A DNA stretch of 64,000 bases from Mobilicoccus pelagius NBRC 104925. GTDB taxonomy: Bacteria; Actinomycetota; Actinomycetes; Actinomycetales; Dermatophilaceae. The notes under the pieces are model-generated. The model was given only the letters and a program-made list of their open reading frames with translations. It did not search any database and was not told where the DNA came from. Shown here in pieces: positions 26,704 to 40,663 of the stretch (position 1 is the first letter of the stretch; each line of letters starts with the position of its first letter). The stretch covers positions 1 to 64,000 of the forward strand of contig NZ_BAFE01000076.1 in NCBI RefSeq assembly GCF_000247995.1, given 5' to 3'. A program made the translations under genes and the position numbers.

Positions 26704-28293
26704 TCAGAAGGCGTCGACCGGGGTGTACATGCCCCACACGTCGCGCAGCGCGTTGCTGACCTCGCCACCGGTGGCGTTGGCCGCGAGCGCCTCCTTCATC
26801 GGGTAGAGGAGGTTGTCCTTGCCCTCCGCCGCACGCTTGACCTCGCCGAGGGCCTGCTCGACCTTGGCGTTGTCACGCGTCGAACGGAGCTTCTCGAGGC
26901 GCTCGTGCTGCTCCGCCTCGATCGCCGGGTCGACCTTGAGGGGGACATACTTCTCGTCCTCCTCGATCTGGTACTTGTTCAGGCCGACGACGATGCGCTC
27001 GCCGGAGTCGATCTTGAGCTGCTGCTCGTACGCGGAGCGCTCGATCTCCTGCTTCTGGAAGCCCTGCTCGATCGCCGCGGCGGCGCCACCCTTGTCGTCG
27101 ACCGCCTGGATGAGCTCCATGATCTTGTCCTCGAGGTCGTTCGTGAGCGACTCGACGACGTAGCTGCCCGCGAACGGGTCGACGGTCTTGCAGACGTCGG
27201 TCTCGTACGCGATGACCTGCTGCGTGCGCAGCGCGAGGCGGGCGGCCTTCTGGGTCGGGAGCGCGATGGCCTCGTCGAAGGAGTTCGTGTGCAGCGACTG
27301 CGTGCCGCCGAGCACGGCCGCGAGGCCCTGCAGGGAGACGCGGACGAGGTTGACCTCGGGCTGCTGCGCCGTGAGCTGCACACCGGCCGTCTGCGTGTGG
27401 AAGCGCAGCATCTGCGACTTCGGCTTCTGCGCGCCGAACTCCTCCTTCATGATGCGCGCCCAGATGCGGCGTGCCGCACGGAACTTCGCGACCTCCTCCA
27501 GCAGCGTGGTGCGGGCGACGAAGAAGAAGGACAGACGCGGCGCGAACGTGTCGACGTCGAGCCCGGCGGCATGCGCGGCCTTGACGTACTCCTTGGCGTT
27601 CGCCAGCGTGAAGGCGACCTCCTGCGCGGGCGTCGCGCCGGCCTCGGCCATGTGGTAGCCGGAGATGGAGATCGTGTTCCAGCGCGGCATCTCCTTGGAG
27701 CAGTAGGCGAAGATGTCGCTGATGAGCCGCAGGGACTCCTGCGGCGGGTAGATGTAGGTGCCGCGGGCGATGTACTCCTTGAGCACGTCGTTCTGGATCG
27801 TGCCCGCGAGCTGCTTGGAGTCGACGCCCTGCTCGGCGGCGACGAGCTGGTACATGAGCAGCAGCGTCGAGGCCGGGGCGTTGATCGTCATCGAGGTGGA
27901 GATGTCGCCGAGCGGGAGGCCGTCGAAGAGGACCCTCATGTCGTCGACCGAGTCGATGGCCACACCGACCTTGCCGACCTCACCGGAGGCGAGGGGGGCG
28001 TCCGAGTCGTAACCCATCTGCGTCGGAAGGTCGAAGGCGACGGACAGACCGCCGGTGCCGGCGGCGACGAGCTGCTTGTAGCGCTCGTTCGACTCCGTGG
28101 CAGTGCCGAACCCCGCGTACTGCCGCATCGTCCACGGACGTCCGGTGTACATGGTGGGGTAGACGCCGCGCGTGTACGGATAGCTGCCGGGCTCCCCGAG
28201 CCGCGCCTGGGCATCGAAGCCCTGCAGGTCGGCGGCGGAGTAGACCGAACGCATCTCCAGGTCGGACTCAGTACGTGCCGTGGATTCACCCAT
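26704..28293 (-). CDS. Methylmalonyl-CoA mutase-type large subunit lacking the B12 domain
   Basis: This 529-aa protein is the TIM-barrel substrate domain of an adenosylcobalamin-dependent acyl-CoA mutase, which would interconvert methylmalonyl-CoA and succinyl-CoA. It ends after the barrel and linker ([10 protein letters not shown]), so the B12 domain must come from another chain; a candidate is at 58676. Aligning with Propionibacterium MutB (Tyr89, Arg207, His244), the equivalents are Tyr59 (WTMRQYAGF), Arg177 ([12 protein letters not shown]) and His214 (SGYHMAEAG). Tyr and Arg here favour methylmalonyl-CoA over isobutyryl-CoA, whose mutases have Phe and Gln. A leaderless -10 element (TACCCT) precedes the ATG. 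Confidence 0.9.
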   Translation of the reverse strand: MGESTARTESDLEMRSVYSAADLQGFDAQARLGEPGSYPYTRGVYPTMYTGRPWTMRQYAGFGTATESNERYKQLVAAGTGGLSVAFDLPTQMGYDSDAPLASGEVGKVGVAIDSVDDMRVLFDGLPLGDISTSMTINAPASTLLLMYQLVAAEQGVDSKQLAGTIQNDVLKEYIARGTYIYPPQESLRLISDIFAYCSKEMPRWNTISISGYHMAEAGATPAQEVAFTLANAKEYVKAAHAAGLDVDTFAPRLSFFFVARTTLLEEVAKFRAARRIWARIMKEEFGAQKPKSQMLRFHTQTAGVQLTAQQPEVNLVRVSLQGLAAVLGGTQSLHTNSFDEAIALPTQKAARLALRTQQVIAYETDVCKTVDPFAGSYVVESLTNDLEDKIMELIQAVDDKGGAAAAIEQGFQKQEIERSAYEQQLKIDSGERIVVGLNKYQIEEDEKYVPLKVDPAIEAEQHERLEKLRSTRDNAKVEQALGEVKRAAEGKDNLLYPMKEALAANATGGEVSNALRDVWGMYTPVDAF

Positions 28294-28306
28294 GCATCCC
28301 AGGGTA
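28294..28306 (-). promoter_or_regulatory. Leaderless promoter -10 element of the mutase large-subunit gene
   Basis: TACCCT (28306-28301, minus strand) plus GGGATGC leads straight to the ATG. The string CTACCCTGGG is shared with the promoter of the small-subunit gene at 59077. Confidence 0.6.
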
Positions 28307-28340
28307 GACGCGAAAGGGCACCGGGCGGGAGGTGAAGGGG

Positions 28341-28364
28341 GTGCGAGGACCTAGGTCCCCGCAC
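28341..28364 (-). terminator. Hairpin downstream of manC
   Basis: GTGCG and CGCAC flank, with one mismatch, the perfect 12-bp palindrome GGACCTAGGTCC, which lies about 15 bp past the manC stop codon. Confidence 0.55.
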
Positions 28365-28373
28365 ACCCGAGGC

Positions 28374-29516
28374 TCACGTGAGGTCGGTGCGGCCGGACGC
28401 CTTGAGGGTGTCGACGACGCCCTTGACGTGCTGTGCTCTGCCCCTCGTGGTGACGAGGAGGGCGTCGGGGGTGTCGACGACGACGACGTCGTCCATGCCG
28501 ATGACGGAGACGAGACGGCCCGTGCGGGACGCGACGATGCCCGTGGAGTCGACGGAGACGACGTCGGCGGTGCCCACCGTGTGCAGCGCGGTGTCGCCCG
28601 TACCGGCGTCGCTCGTCGAGCCGCCGTCCGCGCGCGCGTCGTCGACGGCGGAAGCGGTCGCGAGCAGCCCGGCGAGGGAGTGGAAGTCGCCGATGTCGTC
28701 CCACGGCACGTCGCACCGGACGACGGCGACCCGTCCGGCCGCGGCGGCGGGCTCGGCGACGGCGTGGTCGATGGCGATGCGCTCGAGGGAGTCCCATTCC
28801 TCGTCGAGGCGGGAGGGGTCGGCGGCGATGCGACGCAGACCGGCCGTGAGCTCCGGGTGCCAGGTGGCGAGGAGGTCGAGCAGCACCTTCGCCTTGACGA
28901 CGAACATCCCGGCGTTCCAGCGGTACTCGCCCGTGGCCAGGTACTTCTCGGCAGTGGGGAGGTCGGGCTTCTCGACGAACTCGACGACGGCGTGGGCGTC
29001 GGGCGCCCCCTCGACGCCCAGGGCATCGCCCTCGCGGATGTAGCCGAATCCCGTGGCGGGATAAGTGGGTTCGATGCCGAGCGTGACGACGTAACCCTCG
29101 CGGGCCACGGCGACCGCCTGCTCGACGAGCTCGCGGAACCGTGCCTCCTCGCCGATGACGTGGTCGGCAGCGAACGACCCGATGATCGCGTCGGGATCCT
29201 GCTGTTCGACGACGGCCGCGGCCCAGCCGATCGCCGCCATCGAGTCACGCGGCGACGGCTCGGCGAGGAGGCGCCCACGCGCCACCTGCGGCACCTGCTC
29301 GGCGACGGCCTCGACGTGCCGACGGCCGGTGACGACGAGGAGGTGGTCACCGGCGAGCGGCTCGAGCCGGTCGACCGTCGATTGGATGAGAGTGCGGCCC
29401 GTCCCCATCAGGTCGTGCAAGAACTTGGGTGCGCCCGACCGCGACAGCGGCCACAGGCGCGTCCCCGCTCCCCCTGCGGGAATGACGCACCAGAAATCGT
29501 CCTGGGTGTTGGTCAT
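28374..29516 (-). CDS. manC: Mannose-1-phosphate guanylyltransferase (GDP-mannose pyrophosphorylase)
   Basis: This 380-aa cytoplasmic enzyme makes GDP-mannose from GTP and mannose-1-phosphate for cell-envelope mannosylation. The nucleotidyltransferase signature is at the N terminus (VIPAGGAGTRLWPLSR, then PKFL), with FAADHVIG, FVEKPDLPTAEKYL and WNAGMFV further on. It lacks a C-terminal isomerase domain, as expected for the actinobacterial short form. It is divergent from a GT4 mannosyltransferase-like gene that could use its product. A leaderless -10 (TACCGT) precedes ATG 29516. Confidence 0.92.
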   Translation of the reverse strand: MTNTQDDFWCVIPAGGAGTRLWPLSRSGAPKFLHDLMGTGRTLIQSTVDRLEPLAGDHLLVVTGRRHVEAVAEQVPQVARGRLLAEPSPRDSMAAIGWAAAVVEQQDPDAIIGSFAADHVIGEEARFRELVEQAVAVAREGYVVTLGIEPTYPATGFGYIREGDALGVEGAPDAHAVVEFVEKPDLPTAEKYLATGEYRWNAGMFVVKAKVLLDLLATWHPELTAGLRRIAADPSRLDEEWDSLERIAIDHAVAEPAAAAGRVAVVRCDVPWDDIGDFHSLAGLLATASAVDDARADGGSTSDAGTGDTALHTVGTADVVSVDSTGIVASRTGRLVSVIGMDDVVVVDTPDALLVTTRGRAQHVKGVVDTLKASGRTDLT

Positions 29517-29528
29517 GCCGTCACGGTA
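29517..29528 (-). promoter_or_regulatory. Leaderless promoter -10 element of manC
   Basis: TACCGT (29528-29523, minus strand) followed by GACGGC and ATG. Confidence 0.55.
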
Positions 29529-29754
29529 GACGACAGTTGGACGGTCGCTCGACTCACCCGAGATACCACGGCCCGGTGCGCCAGTGCGGAACAGGTGAGG
29601 ACGTCACCGCCGCACCGGGATCCACCCTGGGTGAACCGCGGACGGACGAGGGGCGAGCCCCGGGTGTCGGAGGTCCCGAACAGGTCGTCCGCCCGTCACC
29701 GCGGCCACGTGTCGGGGTCGTCGTCCCGACACCGCCGCGGACGACGCTGACGAC

Positions 29755-30882
29755 GTGCGCATCGCCATCGTGACGGAGTCCTTCCTGCCCTCGCTCAACG
29801 GCGTGACGACGAGCGTCTGCCGGGTGCTCGACTGCCTGCGTCGCCGTGGCCACGAGGCCGTCGTCGTCGCCCCCTCACCGGCCCCACGGGAGTACCACGG
29901 GTTCCCCGTGCACGGGGTGGCGAGCGTCCCGGTGCGTCAGTTCCAGGTCGGCCTCCCGACGCGGGAGATCGAGGCCACCCTCGCCGACTTCGCCCCCGAC
30001 GTCGTCCACGTGGCCTCCCCCTTCTTCCTCGGGGCTCGGGGGTTGCTCGCTGCGCGGGCCCTCGACATCCCCGCCGTCGCGCTCTACCAGACCGACATGG
30101 CCTCGTACGTTCTCCAGCACGGCGGCGCCGCAGGACGCCCCGCCGCCCGCGCCACGTGGCGCTACCTCCGCTGGGTCCACTCCCTCGCCGACCTCACCCT
30201 CGCGCCCTCCTCCGCCGCCCTCGACGACCTGCACCGCAACGGCATCGGCGACACCGGCCTGTGGGGACGCGGGGTCGACACGGCACTCTTCCACCCCGGG
30301 TGGCGTGACGACGCGGGGTGCCGGGCCCTCCGCCGATCGCTCGCCCCGCGTGGCGAGACCGTCGTCGGCTACGTCGGTCGCCTCGCGCCCGAGAAGGAGG
30401 TCGAACGGCTGCGCGCCCTCCTCGATCTGCCCGGCGTCAAGGTCGCGATCACGGGGGACGGGCCGTCGCGACCGTCGCTCCAGGCCCTCCTACCCGGGGC
30501 GACCTTCCTCGGTCGCCGCGAGGGCGACGACCTCGCGCGGGCCTACGCCGCGTGCGACGTGTTCGTCCACACCGGCACGCACGAGACCTTCGGGCAGACG
30601 CTCCAGGAGGCCGCGGCGACGGGCCTGCCGGTCGTCGCCCCTCGACGGGGCGGGCCCGTCGACCTCGTCGACCACGGCCGCACCGGCCTCCTCTTCGACC
30701 CCGACGACGCCGACGACCTCCGCCGTCACGTCGAGACGCTCACCGTCGCCGACGACGCGTGGCAACGCCGCGCCGTCATGGGCGAGGCCGCCCTCACGCA
30801 CGTCGCCGGACGCTCCTGGCTGCGGCTCGTGGACGACCTCATCGGGCACTACGCCGCCCTCGCACGCGTGCCCGTCGCCTGA
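29755..30882 (+). CDS. mgtA: GT4 glycosyltransferase, MgtA-like (GDP-mannose-dependent alpha-mannosyltransferase)
   Basis: This 375-aa GT-B enzyme resembles mycobacterial MgtA, which adds mannose from GDP-mannose to a glycolipid acceptor at the inner face of the membrane. N-terminal domain: MRIAIVTESFLPSLNGVTTS. C-terminal donor domain: VVGYVGRLAPEKEVERL and the EX7E motif within THETFGQTLQEAAATGLPVV. It lies opposite manC, the donor-sugar gene. The GTG start has no clear ribosome site. The specific acceptor is an inference from family resemblance. Confidence 0.83.
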   Translation: MRIAIVTESFLPSLNGVTTSVCRVLDCLRRRGHEAVVVAPSPAPREYHGFPVHGVASVPVRQFQVGLPTREIEATLADFAPDVVHVASPFFLGARGLLAARALDIPAVALYQTDMASYVLQHGGAAGRPAARATWRYLRWVHSLADLTLAPSSAALDDLHRNGIGDTGLWGRGVDTALFHPGWRDDAGCRALRRSLAPRGETVVGYVGRLAPEKEVERLRALLDLPGVKVAITGDGPSRPSLQALLPGATFLGRREGDDLARAYAACDVFVHTGTHETFGQTLQEAAATGLPVVAPRRGGPVDLVDHGRTGLLFDPDDADDLRRHVETLTVADDAWQRRAVMGEAALTHVAGRSWLRLVDDLIGHYAALARVPVA

Positions 30883-30998
30883 GCTCACTCACCCCGGTCT
30901 CTCCCCGAGGGCCCGTCGTATTTCTCCCTGAGCCGGTGACCTGCACGAATGCGTTACTCTCGGAACGGGGCACACGTCGTCGTCATCGGGGAGAGCCA

Positions 30999-32237
30999 GT
31001 GGAACCACGCCGCGTCGCCTGCACGACGCTCGTCCTCGCCGCCGTCTGCACCCAGGCGACGGCCGCCGAGGCCGTCCCCACGCCGACCCCCACTCCCCCC
31101 GCGACGAGCGCCACGACGCCCGCCACGACGCCCACCGCCACCCCACCCACCCCGTCGCCGACATCGACGATCGGTGGCGCCGGGCTCCTTCGCCCGGGCG
31201 TGCTCCACAGCCTCCCCGCGGGGGTGGCGAAGCCGCCGGAGCTGCAGGCGGGTGCCTATCTCGTCGCCGACCTCGACGACAGTCGGGTCGTCCTCGCGAA
31301 GAACGCCCACGTGCAGTCACGGCCGGCGTCCACCCTCAAGACGCTCACCGCCCTCACCGTCGCTCCCAAGCTCGCGCCGACGCAGATCGTCCTCGGCACA
31401 CCGGAGGACACGGCGAAGGACGGCACCAAGGTCGGCATCCTCCCCGGTGAGGAATACACGGTGAAGCAGCTCCTCGAGGGGCTGCTCCTCACCTCCGGCA
31501 ACGACGCGGCGGAGGCACTCGCCCGCGCCAACGGCGGAGTCCCCACGACCGCCCGGGAGATGACGGAACGGGCCCACGCGCTGGGCGCACTCGACACCTA
31601 CGCCAAGAATCCCAGCGGGCTCGACGCCACCGGGCAGCTCACCTCCGCCTACGACCTCGCGCTCCTCGGCCGGGCCGCCGTGAACGACCCGATCGTCGCG
31701 CCCTACCTCACGACCAAGACCGCGACGTTCCCCGGCGCGCGCACCAAGGGCAAGGGCAGCAAGCGCGCGACGTTCCAGATCGGGAGCCACAACCGGCTCC
31801 TGTGGAACTACGACGGGATGATCGGCGTCAAGAACGGTTTCACCAAGGCTGCGGGACAGACGTACATCGGCGCAGCCCGGCGCGGCGACCAGGCCTACGT
31901 CGTCACCTACCTCGCGGGCACCGGCGTCGACTGGCGCGACACCGCAGCCGTGCTGGACTGGGCGTTCGCGAACGGCCGCAAGGCCCGACCCGTCGGTCAG
32001 CTCGTCGACGCGGCCTCCTTCGACGCCTTCCGCACGGCGCCTTCCTCACCCGTCGAGAGCGCCGCCACCAAGGGACCCGAGGCTCCGGCCAGCACGGTGG
32101 GCGCGATGGACCTCTCCCCGGGGAGCGGGCGAGGCCGACTCGCGCTCCTCGGCGCGGGCGCCGCCGCCCTCGTCATCGGCGGGGCGCTCGCCTCCCTGCG
32201 CGTGCGGCGGATGCGACGCCGCGGTCGGCGCGGCTGA
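30999..32237 (+). CDS. D-alanyl-D-alanine carboxypeptidase (S11/DacB-like), membrane anchored
   Basis: This 412-aa secreted enzyme trims the terminal D-Ala from peptidoglycan stem peptides. It has a signal peptide, a Thr/Pro-rich linker to about residue 65, then the penicillin-binding catalytic domain: SxxK as Ser111-Thr-Leu-Lys114, SGN at Ser166-Asn168, and Lys278-Asn-Gly280 where KTG is usual. KNG is a variant seen in actinobacterial members. A C-terminal transmembrane helix followed by an Arg-rich end (RVRRMRRRGRRG) anchors it. GTG 30999 with GGGGAGAG upstream is the sensible start. Confidence 0.9.
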   Translation: MEPRRVACTTLVLAAVCTQATAAEAVPTPTPTPPATSATTPATTPTATPPTPSPTSTIGGAGLLRPGVLHSLPAGVAKPPELQAGAYLVADLDDSRVVLAKNAHVQSRPASTLKTLTALTVAPKLAPTQIVLGTPEDTAKDGTKVGILPGEEYTVKQLLEGLLLTSGNDAAEALARANGGVPTTAREMTERAHALGALDTYAKNPSGLDATGQLTSAYDLALLGRAAVNDPIVAPYLTTKTATFPGARTKGKGSKRATFQIGSHNRLLWNYDGMIGVKNGFTKAAGQTYIGAARRGDQAYVVTYLAGTGVDWRDTAAVLDWAFANGRKARPVGQLVDAASFDAFRTAPSSPVESAATKGPEAPASTVGAMDLSPGSGRGRLALLGAGAAALVIGGALASLRVRRMRRRGRRG

Positions 32238-32297
32238 GCAGCCCGTCCCCCGACATCCCGGCGACGCTCACCGGGTCGGCGGTCGTGCGTCGTGGCG

Positions 32298-32864
32298 TCA
32301 GCTGCCGAGGGCGAAGGTCCCGACGATCTCCCACGGCGCCTCGACGGGGTGGGCGTAGAGCACGAATCCGCCGACGGTGAACCGTTCATCCACGTCGGCC
32401 ATCTCCGAGCGCGCCCGGTCGAGACCTGCCTGCGGCACGTCATGAGCGAGGGTCACGTGAGGGTGGTAGGGGTAGCGCAGGTCGACGGCGAGAGGACCGC
32501 GGCGCACCGCATCCTGCACGTCGTCGAGCTCCTCCGCACCGCCGACGACGGCGAGGTACACGACGTCGGTGACCGGCTGGAACGTGCGTGTGCCCTGCAG
32601 ATGCACCTCGAACGGACGCCCGAGCGCGGCAACCGTCGACAGGTGTTCGACGATCGCCGGCAGAGCCGCCGCATCGATCTCCGTGGGCGGGACGACCGTG
32701 ACGTGCGGCGGGATCGGCCCGCCACGCGGGTCGCCGATCGCGGTGCGCAGCGCACGGACCCGGCCAGAGAGCGGCTCTGGCACGGGCACGAGCACCCCGA
32801 TCTCGACACGCGGACCGCTGCCGGGCAGATCCTCACCGTCCGGCGCCGTCTCCCCCCGACTCAT
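32298..32864 (-). CDS. 2H phosphoesterase (2'-5' RNA ligase / RNA 2',3'-cyclic phosphodiesterase family)
   Basis: This 188-aa protein carries the two HxT motifs of the LigT/ThpR fold: PPHVTVVPP and HPHVTLAHD. Family members hydrolyse 2',3'-cyclic phosphate ends of RNA or related cyclic phosphates. I chose ATG 32864, 10 nt after the trpS stop, so it is probably translated from the trpS message. The longer upstream frame overlaps trpS and is unlikely. Confidence 0.83.
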   Translation of the reverse strand: MSRGETAPDGEDLPGSGPRVEIGVLVPVPEPLSGRVRALRTAIGDPRGGPIPPHVTVVPPTEIDAAALPAIVEHLSTVAALGRPFEVHLQGTRTFQPVTDVVYLAVVGGAEELDDVQDAVRRGPLAVDLRYPYHPHVTLAHDVPQAGLDRARSEMADVDERFTVGGFVLYAHPVEAPWEIVGTFALGS

Positions 32865-32874
32865 CTCGCCGACC

Positions 32875-35166
<2,292 letters not shown>

Positions 35167-35362
35167 CCGGTCACCCGCCGACGGGCCGCGGTGCCCCCTC
35201 CGGACGGCGCGGGTCGAACCACGCACGGGGAGGGAGGGGCGGGACACGGCACTCCACGGGGAGGACACGGGGCGACGTCACGTCGCCCGCAACGACGACG
35301 GGCCCCTCCCTATCGGCCGAAACCCCACCTGCCGTAAGCGATTCACCTCGTCGACGACGAAA

Positions 35363-35395
35363 CCCGGCCCGCCGGTACGAGACCGACGGGCCGGG
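35363..35395 (-). terminator. Strong hairpin terminator of icd
   Basis: CCCGGCCCG and CGGT pair, across a single mismatch, with ACCG and CGGGCCGGG around a 5-nt loop, about 40 bp past the icd stop codon. Confidence 0.8.
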
Positions 35396-35435
35396 CGTGG
35401 AGCAGGACGGGCCGCGAAGGACCGCGCAGGAGGGA

Positions 35436-37661
35436 TCAGCGCATGGCGTCGATGATGCCGTTGAGCGTGGCGCTCGGACGCATCGCCGCGGCCGCCTTCT
35501 CCTCGTCGGGACGGTAGTAACCGTCGAGGTCCACCGGCTTGCCCTGCGCGGCGATGAGCTCGTCGTTGATCTTCTGCTCGTTCTCCGTAAGCTGGGCCGC
35601 CACCGGCTCGAAACGCTTCTTGAGGTCGGCGTCGTCGTCCTGCGCGGCGAGCGCCTGCGCCCAGTAGAGCGCGAGGTAGTAGTGGCTGCCGCGGTTGTCG
35701 ATCTGGCCGAGTTTGCGGGCCGGCGACTTGTTGTCGTCGAGGAACCGGCCGATGGCCGAGTCGAGCGTCTCGCCGAGGACCTTGGCCTTCGCGTTGTCCG
35801 TGGTCTGGGCGATGTGCTCGAAGCACGCACCGAGGGCGGAGAACTCACCGAGGGAGTCCCAGCGCAAGTAGTTCTCCTTGAGGAACTGCTGCACGTGCTT
35901 GGGGGCCGAGCCGCCCGCACCCGTCTCGAAGAGGCCGCCACCGTTGAGCAGCGGGACGACCGAGAGCATCTTGGCGCTCGTGCCCAGCTCGAGGATGGGG
36001 AACAGGTCGGTGAGGTAGTCGCGGAGCACGTTGCCCGTGACGGAGATCGAGTCCTCGCCGCGGCGGCACCGCTCGAGGCAGTACGTGATCGCGTCGACGG
36101 GCGACTTGATGACGTACTCGATCTCGTCGCCACCGGCCTCCGGCAGGTACGCCTTGACCTTCTCGATGACGTTGGCGTCGTGGGCGCGCAGCTCGTCGAG
36201 GAAGAACACCGCCGGCGCACCCGTCGCCTTCGCACGCGTGACGGCGAGCTCCACCCAGTTGCGCACCGGGATGTCGCGCACGCGGCTCATGCGCCAGATG
36301 TCGCCCTGGTGGACCTCGTGGTCGTAGAGCTTCGCGCCGTCCTGATCGGTGACCGTGACGGTGCCGTCGGCGTCCATGACGAACGTCGTCGGGTGGCTGC
36401 CGTACTCCTCGGCCTTCTGCGCCATGAGGCCGACGTTGGGCACCGAACCCATCGTCGCCGGGTCGAGCGCGCCGTTCTTCTTGCAATCCTCGAAGACGGC
36501 CTCGTACATCGGGCCGTAGCTACGGTCGGGCACCATCGCGAGGGTCTGCTGGAGGTTGCCGTCCGCGTTCCACATCTGGCCGGAGTCACGGATGACGACG
36601 GGCATCGAGGCGTCGATGATGACGTCGTTCGGCGCGTGGAGGTTGGTGATGCCCTTGTCGGAGTCGACCATCGCGAGGCGCGGACGCGACTCGTACTGCT
36701 TGGTGATCGCGTCCTCGATGCGGGCCTTCTTGTCGGCGTCGAGCTTCTCGATCTTGGAGTAGAGGTCGCCCAGGCCGAGGTTGGGGTTGACGCCCACGGC
36801 CTCGAGGTCGTCACCGAACTCGTCGAAGACGTCCGAGAAGAAGACCTTGACCCCGTGGCCGAACATGACCGGGTCGGAGACCTTCATCATCGTCGCCTTG
36901 AGGTGCAACGACAGGAGGAGGTCCTCGGACTTCGCGGCCTCGATCTGGTCGCGGTAGAAGCTCTGCAGGGCCGAGACGTCCATGACGGTGCCGTCGACGA
37001 TCTCGCCCTCGAGGACTCCGAGACCGTCCTTGAGGACCTTCTCGGAGCCGTCCTCGCCGCGGAACGTGATCGTCAGGGTCGAGTCGGCGCGGGCGACGAC
37101 GGACTTCTCGTTGCCGTAGAAGTCGCCACCCTCCATGCTCGCCACGCGGGCCTTGTTGTCGGAGGTCCACTCGCCGAGGCGGTGCGGGTTCTTCTTCGCG
37201 AACGCCTTGACCGAGAGCGGCGCACGGCGGTCGGAGTTGCCTTCGCGGAGCACCGGGTTGACGGCCGAGCCGAGGACCCTGGCGTAGCGTGCCTGGATCT
37301 CCTCCTCCTCGGGATTCGCCGGCTTCTCGGGGTAGTCGGGGATGTCGTACCCCTTCTCCTGCAGCTCCTTGATCGCGGCCTTGAGCTGCGGCACCGAGGC
37401 GCTGATGTTCGGCAGCTTGATGATCGCAGCGTCGGCGTGCTGGGTGAGCTCACCGAGCTCGGCGAGCTTGTCGGGGATGCGCTGGTCGTCACCGAGGCGG
37501 TCGGGGAACTGCGCGAGGATGCGTCCCGCGAGAGAGATGTCGCTCGTCTCCACGTCGATGCCCGTGCCGCGGGTGAAGGCCTCCACGATCGGCAGGAACG
37601 AGTACGAGGCGAGCGCGGGAGCCTCGTCGATCCGGGTCCAGATGATCTTCTGCTGTGCCAC
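35436..37661 (-). CDS. icd: Monomeric NADP-dependent isocitrate dehydrogenase
   Basis: This 741-aa TCA-cycle enzyme oxidises isocitrate to 2-oxoglutarate with NADP. The size and sequence ([20 protein letters not shown] at the start; [38 protein letters not shown]) are those of the monomeric type II family found in corynebacteria and relatives, not the common dimeric enzyme. GTG 37661 is chosen because GAAGGAG lies 9 nt upstream and the family begins there; the open frame extends further without conserved sequence. Confidence 0.96.
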   Translation of the reverse strand: MAQQKIIWTRIDEAPALASYSFLPIVEAFTRGTGIDVETSDISLAGRILAQFPDRLGDDQRIPDKLAELGELTQHADAAIIKLPNISASVPQLKAAIKELQEKGYDIPDYPEKPANPEEEEIQARYARVLGSAVNPVLREGNSDRRAPLSVKAFAKKNPHRLGEWTSDNKARVASMEGGDFYGNEKSVVARADSTLTITFRGEDGSEKVLKDGLGVLEGEIVDGTVMDVSALQSFYRDQIEAAKSEDLLLSLHLKATMMKVSDPVMFGHGVKVFFSDVFDEFGDDLEAVGVNPNLGLGDLYSKIEKLDADKKARIEDAITKQYESRPRLAMVDSDKGITNLHAPNDVIIDASMPVVIRDSGQMWNADGNLQQTLAMVPDRSYGPMYEAVFEDCKKNGALDPATMGSVPNVGLMAQKAEEYGSHPTTFVMDADGTVTVTDQDGAKLYDHEVHQGDIWRMSRVRDIPVRNWVELAVTRAKATGAPAVFFLDELRAHDANVIEKVKAYLPEAGGDEIEYVIKSPVDAITYCLERCRRGEDSISVTGNVLRDYLTDLFPILELGTSAKMLSVVPLLNGGGLFETGAGGSAPKHVQQFLKENYLRWDSLGEFSALGACFEHIAQTTDNAKAKVLGETLDSAIGRFLDDNKSPARKLGQIDNRGSHYYLALYWAQALAAQDDDADLKKRFEPVAAQLTENEQKINDELIAAQGKPVDLDGYYRPDEEKAAAAMRPSATLNGIIDAMR

Positions 37662-37764
37662 GGCTGGCAGCTCCTTCGTCGAGCGGGATGGAAAAGGCGT
37701 CGGAATCGACACTACCCGGCAGCCCTGCACCCGGACGGCCCGACCGTGAGGAAGGATGGGCCAC

Positions 37765-38784
37765 ATGGCCGGCAACTCGTATCCGCACATCATCTTCGCC
37801 AAGGACGCCCAGGTTCTGCCCCAGCAGGCTCTCGCCGACGAACTCACGGGGATGTTTCCCGGTGCCGAGGTCGAGCAGGGCGAGATCAAGGCGGTGCTCC
37901 GCCTCCCCCACTTCGCCTACACCTTCTGGTACGACGACGACGCCGACGGTCTCGGGGAGCGGTACGCCGACTTCGCCACCCCGTTGCGGCGCAAGCGCGT
38001 CATGCGGTGCACGACGATGATCGACGCGTCCGGTGACGCCGATCCCGACGGCGCCCACGCCGACGACGTCGCCCGCATCATGGACGCCCTCGCGCGCCGT
38101 GACGGCGTCTACGTGTTCTCCGAGGAGACCAAGCGGTTCCTCGGCATGGACTACGACGGCACCCCCGAGGCCGCACCCGTGGTCGTCACCCCCGCCGACG
38201 CCACGACCGTCCACGACACCACCACCCCCGCGCACGACGCCTCCGCGCCGGTGGAGAGCACGACGATCTCCGAGGTCGCCGCCGAGACGGGCAGCCGCGA
38301 GGAGGAGTTCGTGTCCTCGCTCGAGGGCGGCGAGACCCCCGCGGCGAACCTGCAGTCGACGTACTCCAACCCGGCGCATGTCGAGGCCGAACACAGCGAG
38401 GTCGTCCTCGAGTCCGAGGAGCGCTCGGGCGACCTGCCCCACACCGAGGTCAGCCCCGTCGACGGGACCGTCCCCCCGGCGCCCGCCGGAACCCCCGTCC
38501 CCGACACCACCCCCACCGCCGGCGGCGACGCGGTCCACGAGGAACACCCCACCAGGACCCGTCGGGAGGAGCACGTCGAGCCCCGTGAGCCGGTCACGAC
38601 GCCGCACCACGACGTGCCCGCCACCTCCACGGGGCACGTCGAGACGGTCGCGCCCGCCACCCCGACCCCCGCACCGGAGTCGCGGCCCACGACGCCGGAG
38701 CCCGTCACCGAATCCGCCGCGGAGACCGAGGAGGAGCAGGGCAGGCCCGGCTTCTTCAAGCGCTTCTTCAAGCGCAAGGGCTGA
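37765..38784 (+). CDS. Hypothetical protein with acidic disordered middle and basic aromatic C-terminal tail
   Basis: I do not recognise a named family. The first 125 residues look globular ([40 protein letters not shown]), followed by about 190 residues rich in Pro, Thr, Glu and Val without hydrophobic segments, and a C-terminal [10 protein letters not shown] that could bind membrane or nucleic acid. ATG 37765 is preferred over ATG 37756 because GAGGAAGG then has normal 9-nt spacing. It is divergent from icd. Confidence 0.72.
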   Translation: MAGNSYPHIIFAKDAQVLPQQALADELTGMFPGAEVEQGEIKAVLRLPHFAYTFWYDDDADGLGERYADFATPLRRKRVMRCTTMIDASGDADPDGAHADDVARIMDALARRDGVYVFSEETKRFLGMDYDGTPEAAPVVVTPADATTVHDTTTPAHDASAPVESTTISEVAAETGSREEEFVSSLEGGETPAANLQSTYSNPAHVEAEHSEVVLESEERSGDLPHTEVSPVDGTVPPAPAGTPVPDTTPTAGGDAVHEEHPTRTRREEHVEPREPVTTPHHDVPATSTGHVETVAPATPTPAPESRPTTPEPVTESAAETEEEQGRPGFFKRFFKRKG

Positions 38785-40125
<1,341 letters not shown>

Positions 40126-40143
40126 GTCCTCTCCCCACGCACG

Positions 40144-40182
40144 AGGGCGCCCGTCACCGGAACTCTCCGGGGCGGGCGCCCT
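40144..40182 (+). terminator. Hairpin terminator after mdh
   Basis: AGGGCGCCCG pairs with CGGGCGCCCT, with an inner CCGG/CCGG stem in the loop, and is followed by TTCGTCGTGTT. It lies 18 bp past the mdh stop. Confidence 0.8.
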
Positions 40183-40306
40183 TCGTCGTGTTCGGGGTGC
40201 GGGCATCGATGGGTGGGCCGACGGAGGGGTCGGGCAGCACGTCGATACCGGCGCGGGCGGCGAGGCCCGGGCAGGGCTGCTCCTGCGGTGCGCCGCAGCA
40301 GGTGGC

Positions 40307-40612
40307 TCAGGCCGCCTCGCGCAGCCAGACGAGGACGACGGCGGCCGCGACGGCGAGGGCGGTACCGGCCTGGAAGGCGGCGTCGAAGCGGGGGCCGCGC
40401 ATGTGGAGCCCGCCGATGCGGTCCTCGGGGAGGACGAGGCGGAGGACCGCTGCGAGGGCGAAGCCCGCCGCCATCATGAGCCCCCCGCCGAGGAGGGCGT
40501 CGCCGACGACGAGCCAGGCGAGGCCTGCGAGGACGACGGCCGCCGCACACCACCACCCCGCCCCCAGCGCGATGCGGGGACGGGGTGGTGGTGGTGGGGT
40601 GGCCGTGCTCAC
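40307..40612 (-). CDS. DUF3017 membrane protein
   Basis: This 101-aa protein has three hydrophobic segments (ALGAGWWCAAAVVLAGLAWL; LLGGGLMMAAGFALAAVLRL; AFQAGTALAVAAAVVLVW) and the linking LVLPEDRIGGLHMRGPRFDA that typifies DUF3017. This family is regularly found next to folD in actinobacteria, as here. Start is GTG 40612. Function unknown. Confidence 0.82.
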   Translation of the reverse strand: MSTATPPPPPRPRIALGAGWWCAAAVVLAGLAWLVVGDALLGGGLMMAAGFALAAVLRLVLPEDRIGGLHMRGPRFDAAFQAGTALAVAAAVVLVWLREAA

Positions 40613-40663
40613 GGGCCGATCATCTCAGGTGAGGACCGGCGACACGACGGGGCGGCCTCCCGC

